Shown in pieces: positions 13,801 through 24,100 of a DNA stretch of 64,000 nucleotides; the stretch's first letter is position 1, and each line of letters starts with the position of its first letter. The notes beneath the pieces are model-generated. The model was not told where the DNA came from. It saw nothing but the letters and a program-made list of their open reading frames with translations, and did no database searches. The stretch spans positions 6,076,001 through 6,140,000 of the forward strand of contig NC_088711.1 in NCBI RefSeq assembly GCF_963576615.1. Direction: 5' to 3'. This stretch comes from Watersipora subatra (lineage: Eukaryota; Bryozoa; Gymnolaemata; Cheilostomatida; Watersiporidae). The translations under genes and the position numbers were made by a program.

Positions 13801-15208
13801 ACGATACTACTTACTTGTACGATACTACCTACTTGTACAAACTGGTCCACGGTCCAGATGCATAATAGAAATTCTGACTTGTATCCTTTGCGCTTTATTT
13901 TATGATTTCGTTATTATTTATTTGAAGGCTTTGGTTTTGGTGCTGCACCAGCCACCACCAGCTCTTCATTATTTTCTACACCGTCTACAGCGGCTGTCAA
14001 GCCTCTAGGTTAGTTGCTTGTGTGGTACGTACTTACTTACACTCTTATTTAACCCTCCCTCAGTTTCCTTTCTATTTTATGTTTCCCGCTTGCCAACAAC
14101 GTACTCCAAACCGCCAGTGACAGCCTTAGACATTAGATTCTTAGCTTAAAATTGACTTGATGCTCACTAGTTTTCATTTAGGCGAGTTGCATCAATGGTG
14201 TTGTGAAGAAAACTCACTGTTTAACAGCGTTTGAGTGCTCTGATTGCATGCTTCTAAATTCCCGCATCCTGTCACTGATCACTGCATGCTGACTCACCAC
14301 CTCTTCAGCATCCTGTCACTGATCACTGCATGCTGACTCACCACCTCTTCAGCATCCTGTCACTGATCACTGCATGCTGACTCACCATCTCTTCAGCATC
14401 CTGTCACTGATCACTGCATGCTGACTCACCACCTCTGCAGCATTCTGTCACTGATCACTGCATGCTGACTCACCACCTCTGCAGCATTCTGTCACTTATC
14501 ACTGTATGCTGACTCACCACCTCTGCAGCATTCTTTCACTGATCACTGCATGCTGACTCACCACCTCTTCAGCATCCTGTCACTGATCACTGCATGCTGA
14601 CTCACCACCTCTTCAGCATCCTGACTCACCACCTCTTCAGCATCCTGTCACTGATCACTGCATGCTGACTCACCACCTCTGCAGCATTCTGTTACTGATC
14701 ACCGCATGCTGACTCACTGCATGCTGACTCACCACCTCTTCAGCATTCTGTCACTTATCACTGTATTCTGACTCACCGCCTCTGTAGCATTCTGTCACTG
14801 ATCACTGCATGCTGACTCACCACCTCTGCAGCATTCTGTTACTGATCACCGCATGCTGACTCACTGCATGCTGACTCACCACCTCTGCATGTAGTTAGAT
14901 GCTAACAACTCACTGCGCTTGCTTTTTTTTTGCTCCCCTTGCTGTATTTTTATATCGTCTCTTTATTTACCCTTCATGGCTTATTGTTTGCCATAATATC
15001 TGCACAGCTATTGTTTTTAGCTTTTGCCAATGAATATACAAACCCTTACGTTCACAAAATATTCCTTACCTTGTATTCAAAGTTGTTATAGACATATCTA
15101 TGTTATGTTGTAGGTCTGGCAATACCCTCACAGCAGGACCTCAATACCAGTTCGTCATTTACATTGCAGCCTGCTCCAGCTAAGCGCCCAACCAATGTCC
15201 AAGTATAG
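7725..15208 (+). CDS. NUP58: Nucleoporin NUP58 (p58/p45), 3' part, 8 exons
   Basis: Partial gene, join of 7725-7807, 8017-8224, 8538-8603, 11285-11368, 11503-11580, 11725-11799, 13928-14008 and 15114-15208 (770 nt, stop TAG at 15206). The protein runs through the family signature ALAAQLQSIHE, then QYLAYRKVF and DVFEQRK, matching the end of the helical domain of animal NUP58, which pairs with NUP62 and NUP54 in the central channel of the nuclear pore. It continues into a tail rich in TGLFG, GFGFG and PFGF motifs, the FG repeats that bind transport receptors, and ends in a short basic KRPTNVQV tail. All junctions are GT-AG and in phase. The N-terminal FG region and most of the helical domain lie upstream. 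Product call is confident; the first exon boundary is less so. Confidence 0.9.
8017..8224 (+). CDS. NUP58: NUP58 exon b (end of helical domain, linker)
   Basis: Follows acceptor TGTCCTCAG and begins EQKDQYLAYRKVF, then DVFEQRKKSV, PLGPTPFTGLSSYAVMMMNA and a Q-rich end. The GPTPF motif is shared with vertebrate NUP58. Donor G|GTAAGT leaves phase 1. Confidence 0.92.
8538..8603 (+). CDS. NUP58: NUP58 exon c (FG module)
   Basis: A 66-nt exon between acceptor TTGTCTTACAG and donor G|GTTAGT. Encodes GNELGLAAPVASTQ, PPTTGLFG. Phase 1 at both ends. Confidence 0.85.
9265..9400 (+). mobile_element. tRNA-derived SINE-like copy
   Basis: GTAGTTAAATTGGTAAAACA resembles a box A region, and GGTTCAAAGATCAAATC about 35 nt later resembles box B. 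The following ATACGGATTCTTCATTTTAA and TAGCTATAGCTGGACA recur at 52,500 and 55,460 (and the last part at 60,815-60,840), showing a dispersed family with a shared 3' body. Confidence 0.55.
9890..10620 (-). mobile_element. Degenerate pogo/Tigger-like DNA element
   Basis: Left end CAGTAGACCCCCGCCATACG with the following ATGTTAATTCGTTTCGG is typical of pogo/Tigger-type termini. The right end near 10,600 (CGGAACTCAGGGGTGC) is a weak inverted partner. On the minus strand the interior (about 10,290 to 10,070) matches sequence in the 2.9-kb units at 51,300, 54,270 and 57,230, including the peptide FKCVLSKLNSFKLNSKF. Another copy of its 10,320-10,540 part lies at 59,985-60,200. No intact transposase is visible, so it is non-autonomous or decayed. 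Confidence 0.55.
10679..11086 (+). repeat. 19-bp minisatellite in NUP58 intron
   Basis: About 21 copies of GTGGAGTACATAGTGACTA, drifting to CAGAG and TGAG variants towards the 3' side. Ends about 200 bp before the next NUP58 exon. Confidence 0.95.
11285..11368 (+). CDS. NUP58: NUP58 exon d (FG module)
   Basis: 84 nt, acceptor GGCATTGCAG, donor A|GTGAGT. Encodes (G)TSTGFGGFGSSTTQPSTLFG then APAAAKP. Phase 1 at both ends. Confidence 0.9.
11503..11580 (+). CDS. NUP58: NUP58 exon e (FG module)
   Basis: 78 nt, acceptor TCTCTGTAG, donor G|GTAAGT. Encodes (T)FGFGSAATTSAPFGFSSG then TAATKPA. Same layout as exons d, f and g: FGFG, Thr/Ser/Ala stretch, FG, then (A/T)xKP. Confidence 0.92.
11725..11799 (+). 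CDS. NUP58: NUP58 exon f (FG module)
   Basis: 75 nt, acceptor TTGCGCAG, donor G|GTAAGC. Encodes (G)FGFGTTTTSAPSFGFG then STAASKPT. Phase 1 at both ends. Confidence 0.92.
11938..12532 (+). repeat. 32-bp minisatellite in NUP58 intron
   Basis: About 18 copies of GAATTGTTACTAATATGGTA plus a variable CCTTTGTTAACA or CATTATTTAACA end. Lies in the intron after exon f. Confidence 0.93.
12533..13684 (+). other. NUP58 intron, no gene seen
   Basis: Unique AT-rich intronic sequence between two arrays. I see no exon-like or repeat structure I can support, apart from a small CGGTAGTCACA doublet near 13,230. Confidence 0.5.
13685..13840 (+). repeat. 18-bp minisatellite in NUP58 intron
   Basis: About nine copies of CTACTTGTACGATACTAC, one shortened to 15 bp. 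Because 18 is a multiple of three, both strands stay open across it (PTCTIL and VGSIVQ repeats), but these are not genes. Confidence 0.95.
13928..14008 (+). CDS. NUP58: NUP58 exon g (FG module)
   Basis: 81 nt, acceptor TTATTTGAAG, donor G|GTTAGT. Encodes (G)FGFGAAPATTSSSLFSTP then STAAVKPL. Phase 1 at both ends; the second phenylalanine motif is LF-S rather than FG. Confidence 0.88.
   Translation, partial: ALVLVLHQPPPALHYFLHRLQRLSSL
14265..14890 (+). repeat. 44-bp minisatellite in NUP58 intron
   Basis: About 13-14 copies of a 44-bp unit containing TGTCACTGATCACTGCATGC and TGACTCACCACCTCTTCAG, with internal partial copies near 14,620, 14,710 and 14,860. Confidence 0.95.
15114..15208 (+). CDS. 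NUP58: NUP58 last exon
   Basis: Acceptor ATGTTGTAG, then (G)LAIPSQQDLNTSSSFTLQ, PAPAKRPTNVQV and stop TAG at 15206-15208. The reading frame is fixed by the phase-1 donor of exon g. The basic end agrees with other NUP58 C-termini, but the last exon of this family is poorly conserved. Confidence 0.8.
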
Positions 15209-18200
15209 CGATGAGTTTGGCTTTGTTCTTGTCAGTTCTCTGACAAACTGGTGCAATGCTATTTTATGTATATCAGCCCTTTCTATATCGGTTTTTAATC
15301 AGCTGCTTTATAAACAAACAAGTAAAGATGTCTATGACAAGTATCTCAGCTACAATTTCTCTATGTTTATTCATGTTTCATGCAAGTATTTGTACAAGAG
15401 TTGAGATGCATCTAATAGATGTATCCAATAGATGTATCTAATAGATGTAGGCTGATAAACATTGGTGAGGTGCCTGGACACGTGTGTCTATGTATCGAGT
15501 GGCTGAGGTTCGTTCATGGTATAACATGTATTTTCAAAAAATGAGACTTTTTTGCATTTTTATGACATATGCTAGAGGTAAGTGGTTGAGGCAACCTTAG
15601 CTTGCTACTAAATCCAGTGCCTAACCTTGAAAGAGTACTGGTGCCTCTGCCACAATGTCTATTGAGGCTTTTTGAGGATGCAAACTAACGATGGTAGTTC
15701 ACAGGTAACATTCTCCGCGTGTTACTCCAAGACTTCATCATCCACTGCTACCACGTACTGTATGGCGAGCATTGTTTAATCCTTTCAGAATCAGTTGGGA
15801 GTAGCTGTGTTTGGATTTTGCAAAGTCCTTCGTTCAATTTTGCTTTCTCATTTTTTCTCCAAGTATGAGATATTTGTACTAACAAAGCCCTAAACAAGCG
15901 TCATAATGCCCTCTTAGCTTTTTCTTTAGCTGTGGCATTACATATATTTGCTTAGGAAACTGTCCATACAAACAAATGTGTATATTCAGAGGTCTAAATA
16001 GTCAGTGCATTTAAAACAATGCTCGATATTATTTTAAAATAATTACTGGGCAGTTAATTAGCCTCACTTTAGTACTAATCTGCTAATGCAACGTATTTGC
16101 TAAAAGATTAGACGTACTCGGCTGTTTGAATTCTTGTCCTCAAATATCTGGGAGAGGTGCTGCTGAGGTTAGTAAGATTAAGTAATATACTAGCACTTGT
16201 CAAAAAATTAGCTTACAGCAAATAATTGAGTTTGTCACAATTTCTTGATAATTAATTTCCATCTAGAAATTGGATTGAGCCTTGATAGTGTCAAAAACAA
16301 TCTTGCTGTGGGCATTTGTTTCTGTTACATTTGCAATGAAATGATATGTACATGTAATAGTTTACGTGTTTGTCTAGTTTTGATGTGATATGGAGGAGAA
16401 CAATCGAGCTGTTACTCTTAGCTCCATTCAACCAGTGAGGTAGTGCTACCCTAACTCTCCTTTAACTAAGTTATGGTTAGAAAATTTGTGTGTTTTTAAG
16501 TATAACTATAGTTAGGGTTAAAAAATTTTAGATTTTGCCAATTCTCAAGGTATACTATAGCTCTATTTCATTGATTCAAGTACACCAATGCCATTATAAT
16601 AGTCAACATTCAATATAAAAGCAGCATACAGTACAATACAGTGATGTAATATGTTCATGTAACATGACAAGATTGTGATCCTAATCGATTGTCTACGACA
16701 AAGGCTAAGATCAGATTACAGCAGACCGATGGCGGTCAGCATTTGTACTAAAAGGACAAAGGCATCGATTTTTATCATTTTCTCAACTTATTTATTACTA
16801 CAGATGTGCTCATTTCCCATATCATATACATGATTTTAAAGCCCTGTAGGCTTTGGCAACTGGGACTTCGCCCCATCCCCACTGGGGGTCTTGCAGTGCC
16901 CCAGCTGTTCCAACCGCCACTATGTGGTAATGGAGTCGCGTTGTGACTCCTGGTCGCCTACATCCACTTATTTCAACTTTACAGTTATGGTTAAAAAAGG
17001 ATAGCACTACATCACTGACTTCAACCCCCTTCAATGACTGCTGCACAGCTCATAAAGCTGGCCTTATTGACTGCATAAAAATTCATGTGTCAAGTCATGT
17101 GTCTTTTCATAAAGAAAGCTTTGTTTAACTATTTTTTGAATTGGTCTATTTTACTCGGGGGCCATGTTGCAAGCATCTGCTTCCTCTAGTCAATTGAACA
17201 CACCTTACAACACACATTACAATTCACGTCATTACAATCACTCCTCTGTGTTATTCAGCTCTCCTAAGGAATTTGTGTCTGGTTTTAGAGGTTCATTTAT
17301 CACAATTCGGCTACAAAACAACACGGTAAGTTTAGCTCTAGGTTGATTTGTGTTATGTTGTCTATATGTTATTGCATTTATAATCTATGCACGTTGTGAG
17401 ATGTGTCAGGTTTGTTCCCACAAGCCTAGCTATACAAAAACTATATTTTTACCAGAAATTGTAACATGACTCCAATCAACTACTTTCTGGTTGCATTCAC
17501 AAATTTGTGACTGTTTTGTATAAAAACAATTTCCAACAAAAAATGAAAAGTAAAACTCTAGGTGTTAACTTATTTGTTGTACAATAATTCATAACAGGTT
17601 TTCCAGCGATGGTTATCCATAAACCAGACTTAAGTGCTCATTCTGTCATTTTTGAACAGATTTTTCTGTTAACAAGTTCGACTTTAACTTAGAACAAGCC
17701 ATGAAAGAAATGTTTTGCTTGTTATACTTGAAATTGCTGCATGGGAATCCTGAGGTAATAGCTGCATGTTTAGTAGTAGAACTGATCATACTGATGTATT
17801 TATCTGCTAACAGTAGAGATGTCAAGGTACTCCCTAATGTACTCCTATTAACTGTTAGCGGCTGATAGATCAGTCTTGTCCCTTTGCATATAGCCTTATT
17901 CAGACTACATCAGCTGTTCACATACCGTAGTTGTCACTTTCATTCTTATTTCATACTCTAAACTAATGCAAATTGCACTGACACAGTAAGAAGGGATAAC
18001 TAGTGACTTAACATAACGCGGAGTCACTTAGCTTTGGCCTTCTGATTAGTGAACTCTACTTCCTTATTGTTGCATCCAAGCACATTTCTGCAGTTTATAG
18101 CGGAGTTACAAATAAATCACGACTTAAATGTATTATATTATTTATATGATGTGACTGAATAAAACATTCACTAGCTTACAAGAAGCACTGAACTGGCTGT

Positions 18201-18386
18201 TGCAGCAATACTTTGTCATATTGAGGCACGCCTGATATCTGAGTGTTTCAATCAAAAGGTCAGTGCTGTGTTAATGTCAACTATGTAATAAAATACTGTC
18301 CTAACCCTATATTTATTTCTAGCTGTAGGTCGCTGAAGAGGAATTATCGATCCCTGTACGGTGTCTTATTCTTTGCTTCAGCCAAT
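15209..18386 (+). other. Intergenic region, NUP58 3' UTR to XK-related gene
   Basis: No open reading frame with recognisable similarity. A direct AATAGATGTATC triplet occurs at about 15,410-15,450. A GC-richer block at about 16,840-16,990 (minus strand: CACTGCAAGACCCCCAGTGG) stands out from the AT-rich surroundings and may be an old repeat. A splice acceptor-like TTTATTTCTAG at 18,312-18,322 precedes the XK-related start and suggests a 5' exon somewhere in this gap that I could not identify. Confidence 0.4.
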
Positions 18387-19616
18387 ATGAACCGAGTGTT
18401 TACTGCGCTACATGCCATATCCTACTACGTGGAACTAAGTCTAACTGCGTATGTCATCTCTCTACTAAAAGGCACATCACAGCAACTTTCGCTTGGCCTC
18501 TTTGGGATCAGCATTTTTCTTTGTAACCTCCTTTCTGCGATCCGCATCAACCAGACCTTTAATTTTTACAGGAGACCATGTGACTTGTTTCGTTGCATCG
18601 TGTTCCATGTTCTGCATGTCGGACTCCTTTGGCGGTACATAATGTTATCTGTTGAATTCAACAGCTGCCACAATAAGGATACAATGAAAATAAAACTTTT
18701 TCATCACTGCGTCGTGAGCATTCCTCTGCTACTGTATGTGGCACAACTTTATCTAGAGACAGGCGTCACTGCATCTCTTTATTTGACAATGGTTGCAAGT
18801 TGCTTTGTGTCGGTAACATTGACTTTGTCGTATTTTGGAAACTTTCAGTTGAAGACTGATAACGATATCGGTGTTTGGTTGTGCACAGTCTGTTGGCGAA
18901 GCTTCATGTTATTTGCCCGGCTCTCGGCTATACTTTGGGTATTCAACAATCCTAACGGTCTGTGGGCAGCAATGCTGCTAGGGGTGCACTTTTTGGTGCT
19001 GATGATTTGGTACCAACTGCGAGATCAAGAACGTAGCAATAGGTGCTCAGGTTTCCGAGTCTGGTTGATTCTTTTAGCCGCTGCAAACATCATCGATGTT
19101 ACAATCTCGGATTATAAAACCTCCATATCCTGGCTGATAGGGTACTACGCAGTGATACTAGCAGAAAACATTGCAATGGTTGGAATATGGTACAGTGCCC
19201 TGAGTGAGTTCGCTGGTTTTCAGCAAACACTGTGGTTAGTAGCAGCATTCGCTAGCTTTTCTGTCGGACTTTTATTATCGCTAGTGGTTCTGACTTTGAC
19301 CAGTCGAGAGAAGAGTGGCCTTCAAAAGCTGTTAGATCGAGGATGCCCGTGTGGAGACAAATTGGAAGATGAGTCATCATTCTTTTGGGACAGCTACAAC
19401 AGCAATTACAAACCCAAAGGAATATATAACAAAGCGTTTGTTATTGAAGACAGGCAAAAGCATGTGGACATTCTAAACAATCCACTAGGGGTCAGTGATG
19501 TCGTGTCTTTAACCACAGCGGCTACCACTGGTCCATCAAGCCCAAGCGATGGCAATGTTGTAGAGAGTCCTTCTCACACCGACCACTTGAGGAGACCTCT
19601 GGCTAAAGAGAAGCAG
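18387..19616 (+). CDS. XK-related gene, membrane-domain exon
   Basis: Encodes residues 1-410: all predicted membrane segments and the first part of the tail, which has cysteine-rich RGCPCGDKLEDESS at about 318-331. Donor CAG|GTAAAA at 19617. Confidence 0.82.
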
Positions 19617-20241
19617 GTAAAAGGTAAATGATAATTTTCATATACAATTGAAAAAATGCTTTGCTCAACACATAGTGGCTACGTTATATGTGTATCGCGT
19701 TTTTGCTTTGCAGTCGAAGTCCTCAATACAGCAGATCATGAATAGAAAGCACTATCATTTAGACAGCTCAACTTCTATAAGAAGATTTACTGGGCACCCG
19801 TTCTTCTTATCCCCGACTGGTCTTCGGGCTCATCGTATGGATTGCAGAAGAAGTGAGTCGACTTTAGCTTCTTTTCCGAAGTTTGAGAAAGGATGTCAGA
19901 CAAAGCGACCTCCCACGCTAGTCAAGCCACGCCGGAGACTTTTATTTCTCACATCACCTCAACTGCTTTCAGCTGATGGTCGGAAGGAACCTAATACTTC
20001 AACAACTGGTTATAAGACTACAAGAAGCAAAAGTCAATCTGATTTCAGGTCACGCTGGGTTGATTTAAACAGGTACTATCGCAACAATAGAAGTTTGTCT
20101 TACTCACAAACTTTATCAACCAAATCTAAGTCACCGGAGGTGTCAGCTGGTGACAGCAAAGTACAGTCATGGCTAAATTGTAGCGGCCAGACTTCAATGA
20201 ATGACATGACGACTTTAGGGAAGCATGAGACACAACTATAG
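18387..20241 (+). CDS. XK-related (XKR family) multi-pass membrane protein
   Basis: Join 18387-19616 and 19714-20241, 585 aa from the first ATG. The intron is phase 0 (CAG|GTAAAA, then TTTGCTTTGCAG). About ten hydrophobic segments lie at residues 8-28, 34-53, 68-90, 102-122, 127-150, 160-186, 191-210, 222-240, 247-270 and 279-305. XK-family marks include CWRSF (169-173) and GYYAVILAENIAMVGIWYSA (252-271), matching the WRSF and YYMIRFIEN...LWY blocks of XK. Several relatives scramble phospholipids at the plasma membrane, some after caspase cuts in the C-terminal tail; whether this one does is unknown. The tail (about 280 residues) is long, Ser- and Arg-rich and probably cytoplasmic. The frame stays open upstream to 18243 but without an ATG, so the start may be 18387 or lie in an unseen 5' exon spliced at 18322. 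Confidence 0.8.
19714..20241 (+). CDS. XK-related gene, C-terminal tail exon
   Basis: Acceptor TTTTTGCTTTGCAG ends at 19713 and the reading frame continues in phase 0 from the first exon. Encodes 175 residues beginning SKSSIQQIMNRKHYH, rich in Ser, Arg and Lys, with KPRRRLLFL, no membrane segment, ending KHETQL. Stop TAG at 20239-20241. Confidence 0.7.
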   Translation, partial: SKSSIQQIMNRKHYHLDSSTSIRRFTGHPFFLSPTGLRAHRMDCRRSESTLASFPKFEKGCQTKRPPTLVKPRRRLLFLTSPQLLSADGRKEPNTSTTGYKTTRSKSQSDFRSRWVDLNRYYRNNRSLSYSQTLSTKSKSPEVSAGDSKVQSWLNCSGQTSMNDMTTLGKHETQL

Positions 20242-20951
20242 TGCTTTTATCGTATACATTCTCGTGACTAATTCAGTATACTTTTATAATACTTTAACTT
20301 CAACACAGTTGTATATTGTTTTATATTGTACACATTATATGATAACAACAAATGCTACTAGCTTAATTGCTAACTATCACTGGCAGCTAATGCTGCCATG
20401 GTTAGAGAATAACAAAATATAGCACTTTATCACAAGTGTAAAATGCCAAATATGGTAACAAGCGAATGTGTTTGCGGATACAGCATTTATATCTTCAAAT
20501 ATAAAGACCCTTATAAAGGTGAAATACTGTTCGAAGAAAATTAAGCTCTCAGATAAAATAGTCCTCCAGCACCATCGATTCCTTCGTCTAATAGAATTTA
20601 AAATTCTGCTCAAAACTGACAACTTTTGCAAAATTTATATTAAAATCTTGAAATCTTATAATTGGTACATTAAAATGGAACTATAGTAGTAGAAGAATAG
20701 TTGTGTATCTATAAAATTTCACGATAGATAAAATACTTGTTTTTAAGGAGAAAAAATAAAAATACTGAGAGGAAGATAGGAATAGTTGATGGGTTGCTAA
20801 GTGATACAATGAGATGAGCGCATCGCTCTTGTGTTACAGATTTATCCTCCAACTTTGTTTAAATAAATGGAATCTGAAGTGGATTTCTCTCTTCAATCTC
20901 GCGCTTTTCTGGCAATGCAAAATAAAACTAATCTATGTGGAAAGTTCAAAG
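20242..20951. other. Convergent 3' UTR region of XK-related gene and KIF17
   Basis: The two stop codons face each other about 710 bp apart. A plus-strand AATAAA at 20755-20760 is a plausible polyadenylation signal for the XK-related gene. I see no clean AATAAA on the minus strand here for KIF17. Short ORFs in this stretch have no recognisable product. Confidence 0.5.
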
Positions 20952-21199
20952 TTAAAAATCATCAATGTTATCCCATGTCTGCTGCCTGCCCTTTCTTTTG
21001 CCTTTCTTCGGAGTCGGTAATCGAATGGCCTCGAGCTTTGCCGGTTTCCTCATGTTGTACTCGTCATTATTATTCTGCAATGGTGCTGCTCCATGGACAG
21101 CCGCGGCTCTCATGTCAGCACTTTTTGGTGTGCGAGAGTTGTTTATAGGACTTCCCCCGCCATTCGAAAAGGCTGATGGGCTGGGGATATTTGATGTGC
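20952..21199 (-). CDS. KIF17: KIF17 last exon (ciliary-localisation-like C-terminus)
   Basis: Residues 777-858, from [20 protein letters not shown] to [28 protein letters not shown] and stop TAA. The basic cluster after PxPxK parallels the LESLDIPFTKAKRKKSK end of human KIF17. Acceptor TTTCTGATAG. Confidence 0.9.
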
Positions 21200-24100
21200 C
21201 TATCAGAAATAGAGAAATTTGATGTGCCTAATCATAAATTTAACTTATGATGGGCAAGTGATGGGCTCATTCAATATAACTCTATAGGGAGAAAAACACC
21301 AAGCTACCCAGGTTCTATTTAGATGTATTTTATGTCAAGCCTGAGAGAATCAACTCAAAGTTTTCGATGTGAAACTACATACTGGCATATTTGTTCTGCT
21401 CAGTCTCGCTGAGTAGTTTGCTCTGCCGAGTATTCTTGAAGTATGTGGTAGGCGTATTTTCTCCAGAAGTAAGTTTTTGGTAAAATGGATCGTCTTCAGG
21501 GTTTGGGTCATAAACGGAACGCCCCGCACCATGCCCTCTCAAACCACTTTGCCGTCCACCAGGGATCATTCCTGTGTTCAATATAAACAATATTAATTTG
21601 GTTTCAAATTAGCATAGTTTGCTAATTTGAAACCAAATTAATATTGGTTTCAAATTAGCAAATGCATGGCTTGTCATTGCGTGTACTTAGCGCAATGACA
21701 AGCCATGCAAGGTGCAATACAGCTACAAAGTGCATATAAAACTTTTTAGCACTTCTGTTAAGTGCATCTTATGGACTCTGGTTGAAAATTGTTAGTCACC
21801 GATAGAATGCTTTCTTAGTAGCAACACCATCAGAAGGAGAGAAAATTGCAAACCCAAGCTTATAGCTAGTTCAAACGGCTACTACATGATGTAGACACAC
21901 TCCCTTATTATTCATTACCAACAACTTATCTGCAGTGAAAATGTGATCAATTTCTACTATATTTATTATTTTCATAACAAAAGTAACCTTCTAAAGATTT
22001 GATAACTAAATTAAATAGTTGACATCACGTTACCGGCAGCAGGAAGTGAGGTTTTTTCTATTTTCATGCCAGGAAGCACCCATCTTGACTCTTCATCATC
22101 ATATACACACTCCTGCTTGACCCTAGCAAATAGCGGACACAAAAATTGTTGCAAAAACCAGTATATAGCTTTTCAGATGCATGAAGACCTGACAATAACT
22201 AATTCGCATTTGTTGGAATGGCCTTATTTCTCCATTGTAATAGAACTATGTCACTGCGGAACATTCAAATAAAGCTATTCATTGACCTTCTGACTCGGCT
22301 AGAATTATTACTTCAACTCAGTCTTCCTGTAACTAATAAATGCAAAGATAAGGCAGGTGCAAGGCATATTATTTGTGCTATTAGTTGAAGTGATCACTAA
22401 AGTTGCCTGGAGATCGCTACATAAATTGGTTGAGGCTCGATTGCAGACTATACACATGACTTAAAGGAAAGATAAATCTAAAAAATGGTCAGCTTTGTTA
22501 AAAATAGTCGAATGACCAGTAGCTGATTCCTGATACTGTTGCAACATTGCAACATTTCTAATAGAGACAAAATAAACAAAATGGCAACACGTAAGATTAA
22601 GGGAAAAAATACACAAAACAAATCTACTGGCATTCAGGTATTTCTGAAAACTTTCATGACAAGTTTTATACACTCCAGATATTAGCATAAACCACTGTAT
22701 ACAATACTAAGTAAAAAAGTAAGTGCAACAAATACAAACGTAAATATGAAAATATATGTAATTGGCACGAAGGAAATAAAAGTGGAGACGAAATAAGCAC
22801 ATAAACCCAGGGGGTTCACTCTCTTCTATTCATTCCCAAAAGCTCGATGAAAATAGGGGTGTTTTAGAGGTGTTTTTGGTGGCCTGACACTCTAGAGTGT
22901 TTTCATAAAAAGGGTATGATTTTTAGCCTGGTACATGAATACCCCTTGTCACACAGTGGAAAGGGGTATTCATGAGCAAGAAAAGGGCAATTAGTCTGTG
23001 GTGATGAAGTGATAAGGGGTAGTTTTTATTAGTGTGTAAGTCAGTGGAAAGGGTACATTTTATAACATCTCAGACTAGCCCTTGGGGATGAATAGAAGAG
23101 AGTGAACCCTCTGGGCACACAAAGTGCAAAGGCGTATGAGTGGCAAGAGAGGAAGGATATAGGGTTACTGAAGCAAGATAGATAAAAAGCATGAAAAAAA
23201 AAGCAAAGTATAAAAATAAGAGGAAAAAGTAAACAGAATTAAGGAATGAACGAATGAATGTATGCAAAAAGAGAAAAAGACAAGTACCTATCAAGGTTGC
23301 TGTAGTTGCAGTCTCTCCGAAGACATGGATGAATCTTATCAAGGAGTGCCTCACTCAACTCGTTCTGCTTTTCCAGTTTGCGTATCGTGTCCAGGTAGTC
23401 GATCCGATCAAACTCAAACTCCGACTGTAAGTCAGTTATGTCCCGCTGTAGAGCTTCATTCTGCGTAAAATATACAGGTTTAGAGAAAAATGAAACTTAT
23501 CCAGCTGATGCATAAGGCAGTTGGTGATTATTTGTCTGCCGAAGGCAAGCTCTAGACTAAAGAACAAATAAGCCTCCGATGCGTGACAACCAACTCTAGC
23601 ACTAAAGTATGTGATGAGGAGTGATTGTACTGAGCTAATCTCACAATGTATAGTGCACAGGCAGTGTTAACAAGGTAAACATTTTGTAACAAGCACTCTG
23701 TATTACACTCAGCAATACAGCGTATAATAGCAAAAGGTTGCTAGATATAATATCATTTCCATATGCGGATAGAAAATCTTCAGCCATCAAATTGTCAATA
23801 GTTTGAAGACCTACTTGATTAGCTAGTGTATTACTTACTACTCTAGTTGCTGGTACCGATTACTTCTACTGATATTAACGATTATTACTAGTACACCCTT
23901 CCAATACATACTGGTATAACTTACCTTTACCTGTACTAGTACTATCTACTATTACTAGTACTAACTACTATTACTAGTACTAACTACTATTACTAGTACC
24001 AACTACTACTATTACTAGTATCAACTACTATTATTAACTACTACTACTAGTACTAACTACTATTACTAGTACTGACTACTATTACTAACTATTATTACTA

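Noticed and set aside
13617..13905. Open frames on both strands encoding PTCTIL and VGSIVQ repeats
   Set aside because: Translation of an 18-bp minisatellite inside a NUP58 intron.
16822..17046. Minus-strand 74-codon ORF in a GC-richer block
   Set aside because: No recognisable domain or splice structure; more likely an old repeat.
17164..17346. 60-codon ORF with a donor-like ACACG|GTAAGT, considered as a 5' exon of the XK-related gene
   Set aside because: Its phase at the donor does not fit the phase needed at the 18,322 acceptor; joining gives an immediate stop.
18243..18386. 48-codon upstream extension of the XK-related ORF
   Set aside because: It begins at GTG, not ATG, and contains a splice-acceptor-like TTTATTTCTAG; not a likely start in an animal gene.
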